Source: Diphasiastrum complanatum (Eukaryota; Streptophyta; Lycopodiopsida; Lycopodiales; Lycopodiaceae). Taken from it: a stretch of 64,000 nucleotides of DNA. Made by a program: the position numbers and the translations under genes. Location of the stretch: NCBI GenBank assembly GCA_029204225.1, contig MU831877.1:1-64000 (forward strand). The letters run 5' to 3'. The notes below the pieces were generated by a model. It ran no database searches and had not been told where the DNA came from. It saw nothing but the letters and a program-made list of their open reading frames with translations. Shown here one piece after another: positions 1 through 11,059 of this stretch. The first letter of the stretch is position 1. Each line of letters opens with the position of its first letter.

Positions 1-1970
1 ATTTATCCATTTGCCGACAACATGAATAGTTGACATCTTAAAAAATAAACGTCCAACATTGTTGCGTATTGAATAGGTATTGTTGCACCTATTTGAAGAT
101 TCGCTTAAAAATCTTAGCTTTTTAAACAATTTTGAAAAATGAGTCAAACATTGACACTTTGTAATTTATTTTAGGCCAATTTCATTGTTAATTTTTTTTT
201 TACAAAAGCATTGAGGTTCTAAAAACTAAAATGCTATAAAAAATGTAGTAGAGAAAAATTTCCTACTTCACAAATGAGAAAATAAAAATCGAGCATTATA
301 TTCACAAAAAAATCATATCAAAGCCTTAAATTACAAATACAAAATTTAGACTATCAATTATACTATAGACTTTCAAAAATTATTGTATGTATCTCATTGA
401 AACAAAGAAACAGAAAGCGTGTAAAATGAGTATGTTTATAAGTTTCAATACAACTATTACAAGAACAATCAATCTATTGTGGCTCAACTGAATAGAGTGT
501 TCAAATGGATAATCTCAATTTTCGATGGTGCAATATGTTGGCTTATGCCAAAACTTGGCCTACGCCCTATTCAAGCAAATGTACAATTGTGTACATTGCA
601 TTGACTAACAAAATTTATGCAACGGAAAACAAAAATAGAACAAATGAACATGTGCAATCTTATGTACTATCATAATAGATTTTTATAGAAAGTGACAATT
701 TTTTAAGAGTTATCATATAGTTATCAAGCGATATAACTCTATTAGCATACAATCCCATGAAAAATATTTGGCTTTAGATTTCTTTTTGTAGTAATGTCTC
801 TCAGGTCAAGTCTCATTCATTTATTATTAAGCCAATGAATGAATTTTTTCTTTTTTCTTTAACTTAAAATATGTCAATGTTCACCCATCATGGTTTTACA
901 ACTACTTCCAAAAATATAGACTATCAAATAGATGCAAATGTGGTAGTGTTTTCATTGCAAGGTATTTCTTTTAGATGTCCAAACTATTCATTGTCACACA
1001 TAAGGAAATATCTACTTAATATTTGAGTAGAACCGCATAGAAAATGATTATTGTTGAATTTATGTATCAAAACAACTATCAATACATTTTTGTATTCATT
1101 ATCACTAAGGACATACATACTGAATATTCAATTACAACCTGATAATAAATGAATATTGGTGAATTTATCTAGCAAAACAACTGTCAATACATTTTTTTTA
1201 GATGTCCAAACTATTCATCATCACACATAAGGACATACATACTAAATATCCAGTTACAACCTGATAAAAAATGAACACTTGCTTGTTTCCAAACAAATAA
1301 CTAGACAATGTACGAATCAAATTTTCACTCTCCTCAAAACACTCCCTCATTTTTTATTTTCTAAATGTGACGGAGTTATGCATTGAACTACACAAAGGAT
1401 TTCACTGACACTGAATGATCTAGTTTGTCCTTTGTTTTCAGTTATGAAGACCACAACATTTGAATCATCCTCATCAATACAAATCTTTGACTTCTCCTAA
1501 CATCCTTGACTCTTTAAAGGTGTCATCACCTCTCAAATTACACGTAGTTAGATTTAGCCTATCAGTTGATGACATGGAAATGTACCAAGGAAAGTCTGTA
1601 AATGAATAGCTTGCTACTCCTTTTGTTGTAGGATCCATATTTGAATCTTTATGGCCTTCATTCAAAGTTCTTGGTTTTTTTTTTTTCTATAGTGTTTTCC
1701 TCTTTGTTGAGTTTTGGCACAGACATGCGCATTGTAAGCTTCCTGTCGAAAATAACATTTGAATATATTATGCATTATACAAAAGAAATTAAAAACAACT
1801 ATGTCGTTATAAAAAACAAACGTATTTATTCAATATTATGACATTTGGAAACAAACATTGAAAAATTAATAAAGAAACACCAAATACAAGGACTCGGAAT
1901 TTCTGGACACAAGACCGAACTACTACTCTACAACAAATAATTTGTTAACTCATTTCATGAAACAACTATT
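1..1970. other. AT-rich spacer, no gene seen
   Basis: I see no convincing coding region on either strand; the short reading frames here lack domain signatures and are broken by stops. The only structure noted is the local mosaic repeat at 971-1275. The left edge of the rolling-circle element that starts to be recognisable near 1974 may lie in this stretch, but I could not locate a terminus. Confidence 0.6.
971..1275. repeat. local mosaic direct repeat
   Basis: A block starting TTAGATGTCCAAACTATTCA occurs at 971 and again near 1198. A second block starting AAGGACATACATACT occurs at about 1106 and 1229, and a third (AAAACAACTNTCAATACATTTTT) at about 1070 and 1173. The blocks are interleaved with spacings of roughly 100 to 225 bases, as expected from overlapping local duplications. 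Confidence 0.7.
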
Positions 1971-1973
1971 GAT

Positions 1974-3634
1974 ATGATTGTGAAACGTAGTTTGTACAAA
2001 TCAAAGTATCAAACACCGAAATACAAGAATGATGAAATTAAATGCCCGAGAAAATACCATTGCAAAAAAAAATACGATCGTATATGTTACATACCAACAC
2101 ACACTTGTGTTAGTTGCGAATCAAACTATTTCAAATTCCAAGTTCATTTGTTGACTGACAATGACGAAAAATCTTATTAGCCTATTCCAAGATACAAACA
2201 CGGAAGAGCTAAATTTCCCAACTCTCTATTTTGGGCACCCAAGACAAACACCAATAAATGCTACTTACACATACCAAACCATTGCCAAATGGGAATTACA
2301 ACATTACAAATGCACATTTGCTCAACATACTACGAACTTATTTTTCAAACCGCTAAAAATCACAATTCACCAAGTACTAGATTCAATATGGATCCGTCTA
2401 CGAAAAGGTACGTACCTCACAACACCGGACCTTAACTGCATCTGATGTAATACAAGATTCAAACATAGAACAATTACTACATTCAAATATTGGTTATAAA
2501 GATTTTGAACACCTCTCCAGATTACAAACATGATCTACAGAAGAATATTTTTTGCTATGATGCGCCAATTAGGTCCACCAACCTTTTTCTTGACACTCTC
2601 TTGCGCAGAGACAAAATGGGAACCTCTAATTGAATGCTTGAAAATACTTGCAAGCCTTGGTTTGTGCAGATCCAAGCACGTGTGCATGATACTACAACAT
2701 GAAACTAAATGCTTTAAAAACAGTGATATCAAAAAACCATAAAATACTTGGTAAAATAAATGATTACTTTTTTGTTACTAAATTCCAACATCGTGGCAGC
2801 CAACATGACCATGGCGTATTATGGATAGAGAATTCACCAACATATAATAGCACATGCGTAGATGAAGTGACAAAATTCATAGACGCACACATTGCGACCA
2901 AACTATATTACCTTCTATTATAAAAGACATTCAAACCCACAAACACAAACACACTTGTTACATAGAACATGCCCCAAATAGCTGCAGATTTCATGATCCG
3001 CGACCACCAATGTCTAAAACCATGATTTTAACGCCTCTACAAAATTGTAGTGCCTTTCAACAACACTACTGCAAAACATTATACAAGTGCATTGAAGACA
3101 AAATCTTCGAAACCCCAAACATTCCGCACATGGTTTAACTCCTTACAACTGACAACACAAAATTACCTTTGTTCTCTATAAAGTACTTTGAAAAAACCTA
3201 CCGTCTTCTTGGAACGCAGCCCTAATGACATTTACACAAATCCTTTTAATCCTCATATAAGTGCATTGTGGCATGCTAATATGGACATTCAATTCATTTT
3301 AGATCCTTATGCAGCAACAAGTTACTGTACATCATACCAAACGAAAATTGATAATACAATTTCCAAATCATTAAAACATGTGTTTCAGACATGTATAGAA
3401 AATCATTACGATACTATGACAAGGTTAAAGACCATGAGTAATACTTTATTAAACACACAACAAATAAGTGCACAACTTGCAGCATTTATTGTATTATCAC
3501 TTCCATTACATCATTCCACAAGAACATTTACATTCATAAACACAAACCCAGAACACTTGCATGCATTTGTTTTGAAACGAAAATTTGATCTACAAAAACT
3601 TGAACCAAATTCTACTGACATACATTACGCATAA
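1974..3634 (+). pseudogene. Helitron Rep region (N-terminus plus HUH/Y2 nuclease), frameshifted
   Basis: The protein reads through three frames. About 2161-2445 carries EELNFPTLYFGHPR and TTNLFFKPLKITIHQV, typical of the region before Rep. About 2530-2742 has MMRQLGPPTFFLTLSCAETKW, the block that opens the Helitron-like N-terminal domain. About 2780-2923 has the HUH metal-binding motif in RGSQHDHGVLWIE. About 2930-3050 has the Cys/His stretch HKHKHTCY...CRFHDPRPP. About 3188-3634 has NMDIQFILDPYA followed by YCTSYQTK, whose two tyrosines three residues apart match the Rep catalytic pair, and then ISAQLAAFIVLSLPL. Rep nicks and rejoins DNA strands in rolling-circle transposition. Both catalytic motifs survive, but at least two frameshifts prevent a full product. 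Confidence 0.8.
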
Positions 3635-4110
3635 TATCATCAAAGATCATTCGTTGTGTTTGATTGAGGCTTCTAATTTTTTCAAAGTACATATTGTTGT
3701 CCATAATTGGGTATGGGAATTTGACAGTTTCTTGTGAAGGTTGTGTTGAATGAAGTTGGCAAAGGGATGGAAAGTCAAGCTCAACATTGCATTTGCATTG
3801 TTGCTCGCCTCTAATTGGCAGGCATTGCATTGAGGTTTGTGATGTGGTCATGGTTCTACTAGATGTTGTATATGATGTGCAATTAGTAAATATAGTTTGG
3901 AAGTTGTAGTTAAATTTGCTGCTATTTGTATAAATGGTATGTAGTGGAAATCGTAAGTGTCTTTATATGTATAATGTGGGTTAACTATTGTGTTTTCAGA
4001 TTTATGAAAGGGCCTCTATAGCAGCAGTTGTTCACGATAGAAATTGTTTGGGTCTTTATGTCTATTGTAGTAAACAAATCTAATAATTTGTGGTGTTCTA
4101 CGGTTTGAAA
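3612..4110 (-). pseudogene. Inverted internal block of the Helentron: Rep-helicase linker and helicase start
   Basis: On the minus strand from about 4107 the reading gives PQIIRFVYYNRHKDPNNFYR, the linker that normally lies between Rep and helicase. From 3851 to 3612 it continues to LNQTQRMIFDDIMRNV, the usual entry to a Pif1-type helicase. Both parts run opposite to the Rep before them and the helicase end after them. The block ends just before the Walker A motif would be expected, and no Walker A or Walker B is found on either strand nearby. The simplest reading is an inversion of about 0.5 kb combined with loss of the ATPase core. Confidence 0.7.
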
Positions 4111-4134
4111 TCTTCTGCCTGGTAATGCGATAAC

Positions 4135-4990
4135 ATGATATGTATTCTGCTAAGCAGAGGTCGGAATGTGTGTTTGGACAAGCGATGTATCTGTATTTTT
4201 ATCAACATTGGGATATCGAATCAAATAAGAGAAGCCACTCAAACTGGCGAAGACATTCACTGGATTAATCAACAATTTGATAAACCCATTCCAAATACGC
4301 CAAATATTCCTTACTTGTGCTATACTAATAAAGAAATGGAAACACACAGTGAACAAGCTTTTAAGCAAGCAGAGGGCACTAGTTTTTACCTGCATGCAAA
4401 GGACACACGCTCTTGCACATGTAGCAAATCAATATCCATTCCTGAAAAACCAAGAAACACTGCTGGTTTATGGAAAACTATAGCTGTCAAAACAGGCATG
4501 CTTGTGAAATATGTAGTTCAAACATAAATATTGAAGATGGTCTTGTAAATGGTGCTGATGGTCTATTTCAAACAAAAACAACCACAATGGCAACTGATAT
4601 TATCTGGATTCAATTTCTCGATCCACACATTGGCCAGAAAACACGACTTGTCCATAGTCACTTCTATACAATGAAACACATACCGGAAACATGGACACCA
4701 ATTTACAAAGTTAGTAAAGAATTCCAAATAGGGTCCTCATTTTTAAATACTATTACACGAAACCAGTTTCCTATACATCTTGTTGTTGCACATACTATAC
4801 ATCGTGCGTAGGGTCTAACGAGGGACCATGTAATTTTCAATCCTACCGGAACCAACAAACATGGCTTGTCATATACAGCTCTATCTAGAATATGAAATAT
4901 TCAAAATTTATATTTAACCACCCCACTCAATCAACATTTGAAAGTTGATCCATGTATTAGAAAAGAAATGCACCGCCTTTGTAATCATAC
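4135..4990 (+). pseudogene. Pif1-type helicase C-terminal half of the Helentron
   Basis: Frame one (4135-4527) has IPYLCYTNKEMETHSEQAF and TAGLWKTIAVKTGMLVKY. The reading then shifts to give NINIEDGLVNGADG, FPIHLVVAHTIHRA and, past a stop at 4809-4811, GLTRDHVIFNP and HGLSYTALSRI. These match the late helicase motifs, including the final QGLT and ALSR blocks. The stop at 4809 sits where the motif normally has Gln (CAG to TAG), and a TGA follows the ALSR block where Arg is usual; both are single-base changes. The unwinding ATPase core is missing upstream. Confidence 0.75.
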
Positions 4991-5040
4991 AAATTGGCAC
5001 ATTCAAATTTCTATCATGAAGTATTTCAAAAATACACACC

Positions 5041-5670
5041 TTGTTATTCAATCTTCAAAACATTGTCTCATTGCAAACACATGAAATTGATATTTTGGCG
5101 GATTACAATTTGATGAGCTCAAATATCTTGTGTTTACAAGAAACCAGAAACCACAATCAAGTATCATACTTGACCAAGAATTTCCATGCCATACAAAATT
5201 ACTGCTTCTCTGGCACAACTATATACTATGACCATACCCAACAATTGCATTGTTATAACATACACAATACAGATGTCGCAGAAATTATCAAAGCTTATTT
5301 CAATGTGAACAAACCATATAGTATGATTGTACTTGCAGTGTATCAAAAACCGAATTCAAATATGATGAGTTTCTTGAATACAATAGAGGATATATTACAA
5401 AATGCATCCATAGACATACCAACACCAACGACCATTCTTGGAGACTTCAATATCAATATGGTTGCTGCTTGCAACAACCATGCCAACCATCTTACAACAT
5501 TCATGCAACAACATGGTTTCCAAAAAACTATCACTACACCAACAACATTGTATGGAAGCCAATGATATCATATATGGACAAATGCCCACAACTCGAAAAG
5601 CTTTTACGGAGTCACGCACTGTTACTGGAGTGACCACTCGCCAATTTATGATGTATATAGTAACCCAAAT
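5041..5670 (+). pseudogene. EEP-family endonuclease domain of the Helentron
   Basis: The domain opens with NIVSLQTHEIDILADYNLM and NILCLQETRN, whose Glu is the conserved metal ligand of the AP-endonuclease-like fold. TTILGDFNINM carries the conserved Asp/Asn pair. Past a stop at 5563-5565 the reading continues with HIWTN and YWSDHSPIYD, whose Asp-His is the C-terminal catalytic pair. All the main active-site blocks are thus present in order over about 200 residues. A frameshift just before 5041 separates it from the helicase. Such a domain fused behind Rep-helicase is the defining trait of Helentrons. A non-LTR retrotransposon endonuclease is the alternative, but no reverse transcriptase follows. 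Confidence 0.75.
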
Positions 5671-6060
5671 ATCATGTAAACCTCCTTCATCGAGTTTCTG
5701 TTGTTGGAAGTAGTCTTGGTTCTCATGAAGCTCCACAAAAAGAGTAGCATTACTGCCATAACATTCCTAGAAAACACCATAACAACCTTCTAACTACCCT
5801 ACCTTGTGACTTGCATCGAACAATTAAACCACCTTCTGACATTCACACTTCCCACATGCAATTTCTTGTACTGGGATAGCGTTCCCCATCTTTTGTTAAT
5901 AGACAGCTTTTTTTTTGTGTCACATTTACGTCTACTCTAATACATGTAAAATAAAATAAAACACCAACCTAAGGCAGGGCCAAGTGGCTTGCCACACTCC
6001 CTTGTTTTCAAAGACAGGTTCTGCACTTTTTTTTTTTGCCTGTATGTGCCCGTCCGTATA

Positions 6061-6181
6061 GATCCTGAGATCTACAAGAAATGGAGTAAATTGCTATGTA
6101 AAGAAAATGTGTAGAGAAAGTATGCTCTGGTGATTTTTAAGTCAAGATATAAGAACTGTAGCAAAGCTATTAAAGGAGGGT
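6061..6181 (+). repeat. Family C retrotransposon, 3' internal end with polypurine tract
   Basis: This stretch is repeated at 16380-16498 in the same orientation. It ends in the purine run AAAGGAGGG at 6172-6180, directly before a TG that starts the LTR-like segment. I recognise no protein in it. It is assigned to the end of an internal region only because of its position before the LTR. Confidence 0.5.
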
Positions 6182-6389
6182 TGTTAGAAATGTTAATGGA
6201 TGATGCTACTTTGTTAGCTATTTATAGTCATACTTGAAATGTACACATTAACGTGATCTAATGTGAACAAGGCTAGTGCTAAGAGGTTATTTGTGAGGTG
6301 GCATAAACTCCTCTCTCTCACGTATCATCAGTCACAGTCACACTCTCTTTGTATTGTGCATTGTTGTTGAAATACAAAGCAGTGTGTGG

Positions 6390-6444
<55 letters not shown>

Positions 6445-6688
6445 CGCATTCTCTGATTTCAACAATTTGCTCAAAGTTTTAAAGCCTTGACCTTTCTTTG
6501 AAAATTGTTACGATACAATGCAGAGAAATTGTAGCATTCCTTTTGTCATTTATACCCAGATAATCTCCCACCCAAATGAGCTGAAATTATTTCTCAGGTC
6601 TTGTTTGAGGTTGTCTTTAGCTCACTGAAACGATATTAATTTTTGTATTAGAGGTTTTTTTTATGAAAGTGAGAATTTGTTTGACTCA
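6182..6688 (+). repeat. LTR of family C retrotransposon
   Basis: The segment starts TGTTAGAAATG after a purine tract and ends GACTCA, six bases before a primer-binding-like site. It contains a 50-base TC microsatellite at 6393-6442. The same sequence occurs split in two at 14568-15543 (inverted) and 16499-16573 (direct). No second LTR of the same copy was found, so the assignment rests on the TG...CA ends, the purine tract and the primer site. Confidence 0.55.
6393..6442. repeat. (TC)25 microsatellite
   Basis: An uninterrupted TC tract of about 50 bases inside the family C LTR. The corresponding place in the inverted copy holds a GA tract of about 145 bases plus a minisatellite. Confidence 0.95.
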
Positions 6689-6693
6689 TGTTT

Positions 6694-6705
6694 TGGTGTC
6701 AGAGC
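6694..6705 (+). other. Primer-binding-like site (initiator tRNA-Met type)
   Basis: TGGTGTCAGAGC differs at one position from TGGTATCAGAGC, the usual plant copia primer site. It is followed by a conserved leader of about 400 bases that ends near 7113, where similarity to the inverted copy at 14145 stops. Confidence 0.55.
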
Positions 6706-7113
6706 ACCACATTGTGTGAACTAGCAATCTTGTAGTATACTATATAATTTATGCGAGTGCATCAACCAACTTAATATGATGTAGGATTAGCTATGCTATT
6801 ATTCAAGATATCTTCCAATACAACAAACCTATTTGCCCGCATCTTTTGGTACAAAATAACAAAAAAATATGGAGAAAATAGTGAAATGATAAAAAAATAA
6901 TTAGCTTGCTGGAATCACTTTTTCGTCAGAGTGCTGCTAAAGCATGATATAATAAGATGACTGGTTCACAAAAATTAAGAAATAACAGAAATATTTGTAT
7001 GTAGGAATTTGTCATGTCTTTTGACTGCAAGACAAAAATCACTGCCCAAGATTGATAATCCCAACAAATTATGCTTCTAGGCATATTACATGCTGACCAT
7101 TCTAGAAACGTAC

Positions 7114-9315
7114 TATGTCTGAAGAGCTTTAAGATTATTATCCATGAGCATTGAGAAGTGATGCCTCATGACTTCCATGATATTCAAAAGCCATTAGACA
7201 AGATCAGCTGAAGTATCAGTAACATCATTTTAACAAGGGTGCAAATGCAGCTCAAAGATAATACTTTTGTCAAAAGTCTAAAGAATCTAGGAATATGAGT
7301 AGAGAACTAGATTGAATGTGATACAAAAAACAAACTGCTGGTGCATAGATGTGTGTATTTACAAGATAACAGTGATATTTTCAAAACTTTCACATGGGCA
7401 TTCATCTCAGCATGCATTCTGCTGAATCTTATATTATGCTCATCAGTAATTGCCTGATTGACATTCGAATAAATCTCCAGAGGGCCTGCGGAAAAGTGGA
7501 TACCTGCTGATCACTTTTGAGATAATGCAGTGTGTGAAAGCTTATTTTGAACTAAGACTGTCTAGTACCCATTTAATATGCCTCTTCTAGACCGCACTTT
7601 TGCTTTTGGCAACAGAGCATCTTTTTTCTTTGGATGAATTTCAGCCTTTTCCAGGCCCCTCTGAAAGTCATATTTATCAGGTTTTTCAACTGCTGAACTA
7701 AGTTGGTTTAGCATGGAATGGCCTTGGAGAGTTTGCAAATTCCTGCAAAACAGGACAAACTTGTCACCTTACATTCATAGCATAATTCCAGATGGATTAG
7801 TTCCTTGACATACTAATTTGCTTGGGGTTTGTAAGTAATCGATTGACAATGCCACTGTACAACTCTGCCTAAACTCAAAACTTTGTAAAGAATATCTGAA
7901 CTTCCTTAGAGAGAATGTGAGGAACGTCTAGATCCCAGTTTAGACTGTACAGTGCTACGACAAAGTTCATGCTGAGGGAGTTATTTGGCATTGTCATTTA
8001 CATTTAGCAGAAAATCCTATACTCAAAGAATAGTTGTGCACTATGACTTCATGAAGTCCAAGATGTGACTCAATGTAAAAAGTAAATGACTATGTTATAG
8101 AGTAAACTCACTTTTTTAGTTGGAATTCTCTCTGTAAACAACATCCACTCCTCCAACAGTTCAAAAATTTCAAAGCAACATTCTACTGTGATTAAGCCTA
8201 GACTGACTTTCAGTAGAGTTTCAATGTAAGCCCTACCCCAACTGCAGGACACATAAGCTCCAACTGATGAAGTACAAATGCTATTGCAAAAACCACAAGG
8301 GAGGATACAAGAGGACAGTTGCATACGCAATGTTTGGTTGCTGAGGCTCCAACTTGGATTTTGCAAAAGTATTTATCAGAAATTTCTCCTGAATCATTTG
8401 AGGTGCAACTTGCAATTGAGCAAAACTCAGTAACTTATGTGGGAAAAACCCTGCAACATGTCATCAGAGTAAAGAGTAAGTTTCAGTTTGTTATTTTTCC
8501 TGGATCAAAGTCTATAATACACAACTCACATAAATCATATGTTCCACTTACACAGCAAGAGGTACCAATCTCGACGAAGCTAAGTCTATCAGCAAGCAGA
8601 ATCTCAGTATACTTGATCACACATGTGAGAGCTTTTAGCCCACTACCGTAGTACTTCACAGTTCCCCGCTGTCAATTCGCAGATATAAATCAACAAAGAG
8701 CTAGCTACCCACTCAAGCATGCATGTTTTGAGGGCAAGGATGTTATGTCCACAGTTGGGTTCGAACCTAGAACCAAGTTTGTTAATAGACCTACCATGAG
8801 AAATGGGACTGGAATGATTCATAAGCAAGGGAGTGACTTGATATGCTTCCTACACATAAAGAGTAAGTGCACTTTATGCTTGTATCCTCAAGACATTTAA
8901 GGCTGGATTGTGTAAGTAGGTGTTCCCACTGAGGGGAAAAACGATAGCAAACACAATAGACTTGGGGTAGTTACAAGTTTCTCTTTTTGTCCTCTAGGAA
9001 GAATTTGAAGGTACAATAGCACTGCAGAAAAGATCCTCTGAAACAAACGTGGCTCAAGTTTGGCCTTCAACTTTTTTAGCACCACATGCGTTCCTGAATT
9101 GAAAACTGGAGTCCTGGCTGTAAGAAACGCCGAGAACTACCAAATTCCTGATTCCAGGTCCTTAGTTCTCTCAGCAACTGGAAGTGTAAGTTAATCTTAG
9201 TAAAACGTGCCTAAGGCCCCAAAAACCTACGACGTTATTCCTGCTAAAATAAAACCTCCCATAACGTGAATTCATGGCAAAAGATTTTCGCAGACAGCAC
9301 TTCTATCCGGAATTT
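7114..9315. other. No gene recognised
   Basis: Unique-looking sequence between the family C leader and the membrane-protein gene. Short open frames are present on both strands (for example 8319-8651 plus and 8897-9085 minus) but show no domain signature. Later exons of the minus-strand gene at 9316-10745 could lie here. A tRNA-like B box is described separately at 8745-8810. Confidence 0.5.
8745..8810 (-). repeat. Possible tRNA-derived SINE head
   Basis: Read on the minus strand there is a good RNA polymerase III B box, GGTTCGAACCC, about 35 bases after a weak A-box-like CATGGTAGGTC. Unlike the element at 12516-12601 I see no flanking duplication or A-rich tail, so this may be chance or an old fragment. 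Confidence 0.3.
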
Positions 9316-10745
9316 TTAATCAATTGATCTGATTGTGTCAGACATCCCTCGGTTGCTAGCTAGAAAAGAGTTTGCTTTACGTAGAAGAGTTTTAGATTGG
9401 ATGAAAGCTGATTTATATCTTATTTGTTGAGCTCTCAATAACAACACAACTTGCTCTATATAATACAGGAATGGATTAGTTCGTGTACCTTGGCCGACAG
9501 TGAAAAGTAGAAAGCAGATGGTTACAAGAAGAGCTGCTAGTGTGTTGAAGATGATGGCAGAACGAGCAATCCATTTTTCCTTTATCAAACACCTTCCTTC
9601 AACCTTAGTCCGCCGAAGCAGCATTTCACATTGCGTTGAGTGGTCCTGAGGTTTTTGGATCTTGAAATTGTGGGCGCTTGAAGGTCTAGGAGGCCTCGGA
9701 GGCTTGCCGTTTTTTCTAAAACTTCGTGTGCCTCCAGCTCGCCCTGCCTTTGTTCCAGCTCCAGAGTCAGCCTTCCACGCCGAGTTCTGGATGAACTTCT
9801 GATGCGAGGAAGAGCGACTTTCTTCCCTATCTGCTGAAATTTCCGTATTACCTTGATTTTTTGCAGGTCCTAAGCTGGGGGCAATGAAATAGTCATCCAT
9901 AGACTTTTCAAAGGTGAAGTATTCTGAGAATATGGATTGAAAGCCGCACAAGGCTGATATCGACAGACAAGCTGCCGTTATGTAGCCTATGTTCTGCAAG
10001 CTGTTCAAAAATATAAGGCTCTCAAATTGAACTCGTCGAATTTTCTCATGTTGGACCCAGATCCCTGCTAGTTTCAAGCTAATAATCTAGCTGTGCCTGC
10101 TTCTCTACCAGGAGTAAAAGAATTTACTGTTATGCAGTCACCAGCAGTGTCACGGCCAATCGGCATGACCATAAGCGGAAATCAATCCTTCAGCAAATAT
10201 TTTGGCTCGAATTTCTTCAACAAACATCAAGATTCATCAGCTATAAAACCACGGCAAAATCTAGCAAACCTCTGATGGTAAGAGACATTCAATCATCTGC
10301 AAGAAGTTTAAGCATCGTCGCTACCAAGTTTAAGAAACACCAAATGAAACAGGATCAAATGTTGGCGGCGTTTCTTCCAAACTGTGCAACCACGCACCTC
10401 GAAGGGACTGGACAAAGCAGCTCGTACAGCCGATTAAACACAAAAGAGCAAGCCAAATTTACAGAAAAGCTAAATCCGCAAATCCACCGTCCAAATTTCT
10501 CAGCTACCAAGCCTTAGCTTAATATCTTGCAACCGCCAATCCGCCAGAGCTCCATAAGCCGCAGCACAAGAGCCGTGAAAGACGACATGACGAGGAAATG
10601 AGTGCAAAATGTACCGCCCATCAACCAAAAAGTAACGAAACGCCTCAGGAGACACGAGTGAGTGTGGAAGAACAACTGTAAACAGCCAGTCAAGTGTAAG
10701 AGCAATAATGCAACATAGTTTTCGAGACTGAAAACGCATTTGCAT
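9316..10745 (-). CDS. Two-exon membrane protein of unknown function, possibly DUF599-like
   Basis: Exon 1 runs from ATG at 10745-10743 to 10508 and exon 2 from 10064 to at most 9316. The intron (10507-10065, 443 bases) has donor GTAGCTGAG and acceptor CTAGCAG, and joins the two reading frames in phase to give RLGIWVQHEKIRRVQFES. The product has hydrophobic segments at about residues 10-28 (KLCCIIALTLDWLFTVVLP), near 110-130 (NIGYITAACLSISALCGF) and after a basic, Pro-rich middle loop (AIIFNTLAALLVTICFLLF). The WVQHE...SLQN...SISAL pattern recalls the plant DUF599 membrane family, but only loosely. A donor-like GTACACG at 9488 after the last hydrophobic segment suggests that exon 2 ends there and that a further exon lies downstream. 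The GA tract at 10876 lies in the promoter or 5' UTR. Confidence 0.5.
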
Positions 10746-10872
10746 CCACAGCCACAGCCATAACCAAAGCTCGTTGCCTGCAGCAAGGATTGCTTGCGTT
10801 CGATCTCGAAGCTTTTGCAAAAGCTTTCGATCGATCCATCAAAAAAACTATCGATCGATCCATCGAAAAATC

Positions 10873-10875
<3 letters not shown>

Positions 10876-10916
<41 letters not shown>
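10876..10916. repeat. (GA)20 microsatellite upstream of the membrane-protein gene
   Basis: A GA tract of about 41 bases lies some 130 bases before the proposed start codon at 10745. It reads TC on the gene's sense strand. TC tracts are common in plant 5' UTRs and core promoters; a regulatory role here is inference. Confidence 0.9.
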
Positions 10917-10919
<3 letters not shown>

Positions 10920-11059
10920 CTTTTTGCTTTTTTCTGGATTGAGAGTGAGAAAGATCTTTTCAGAGATAAATCTTTTTTATTTTGGGGGTTGGGGGATGTC
11001 ACAGGGTGATGATTCGATAAATCCTGCCTTTGTGAGTGGGCATTGTTTATTTTAGCCAA

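Larger units (their letters stand above)
1974..5890 (+). mobile_element. Degraded Helentron-like rolling-circle transposon (Rep, helicase, EEP endonuclease)
   Basis: Reading from left to right, pieces of one large protein can be recognised: a Helitron N-terminal region, a Rep nuclease with HUH and double-Tyr motifs, the C-terminal half of a Pif1-type helicase, and an endonuclease/exonuclease/phosphatase (EEP) domain. This order is that of Helentrons, the Helitron branch with a C-terminal endonuclease. The copy is dead: there are several frameshifts, in-frame stops, a missing ATPase core and an inverted internal block at about 3612-4130. Termini, subterminal repeats and the usual TT target dinucleotide were not identified, so the outer limits are those of recognisable coding sequence. 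Confidence 0.75.

Noticed and set aside
3612-3851. A separate minus-strand gene
   Set aside because: Its text is the helicase entry of the neighbouring Helentron, so it is an inverted part of that element.
5395-5736. Minus-strand frame of 113 codons
   Set aside because: It is the shadow of the plus-strand EEP endonuclease, which carries the conserved motifs.
10514-11059. A 181-codon minus-strand protein covering the GA tract
   Set aside because: It reads the exon 1 region in the wrong frame relative to the splice-joined membrane protein and includes the microsatellite.
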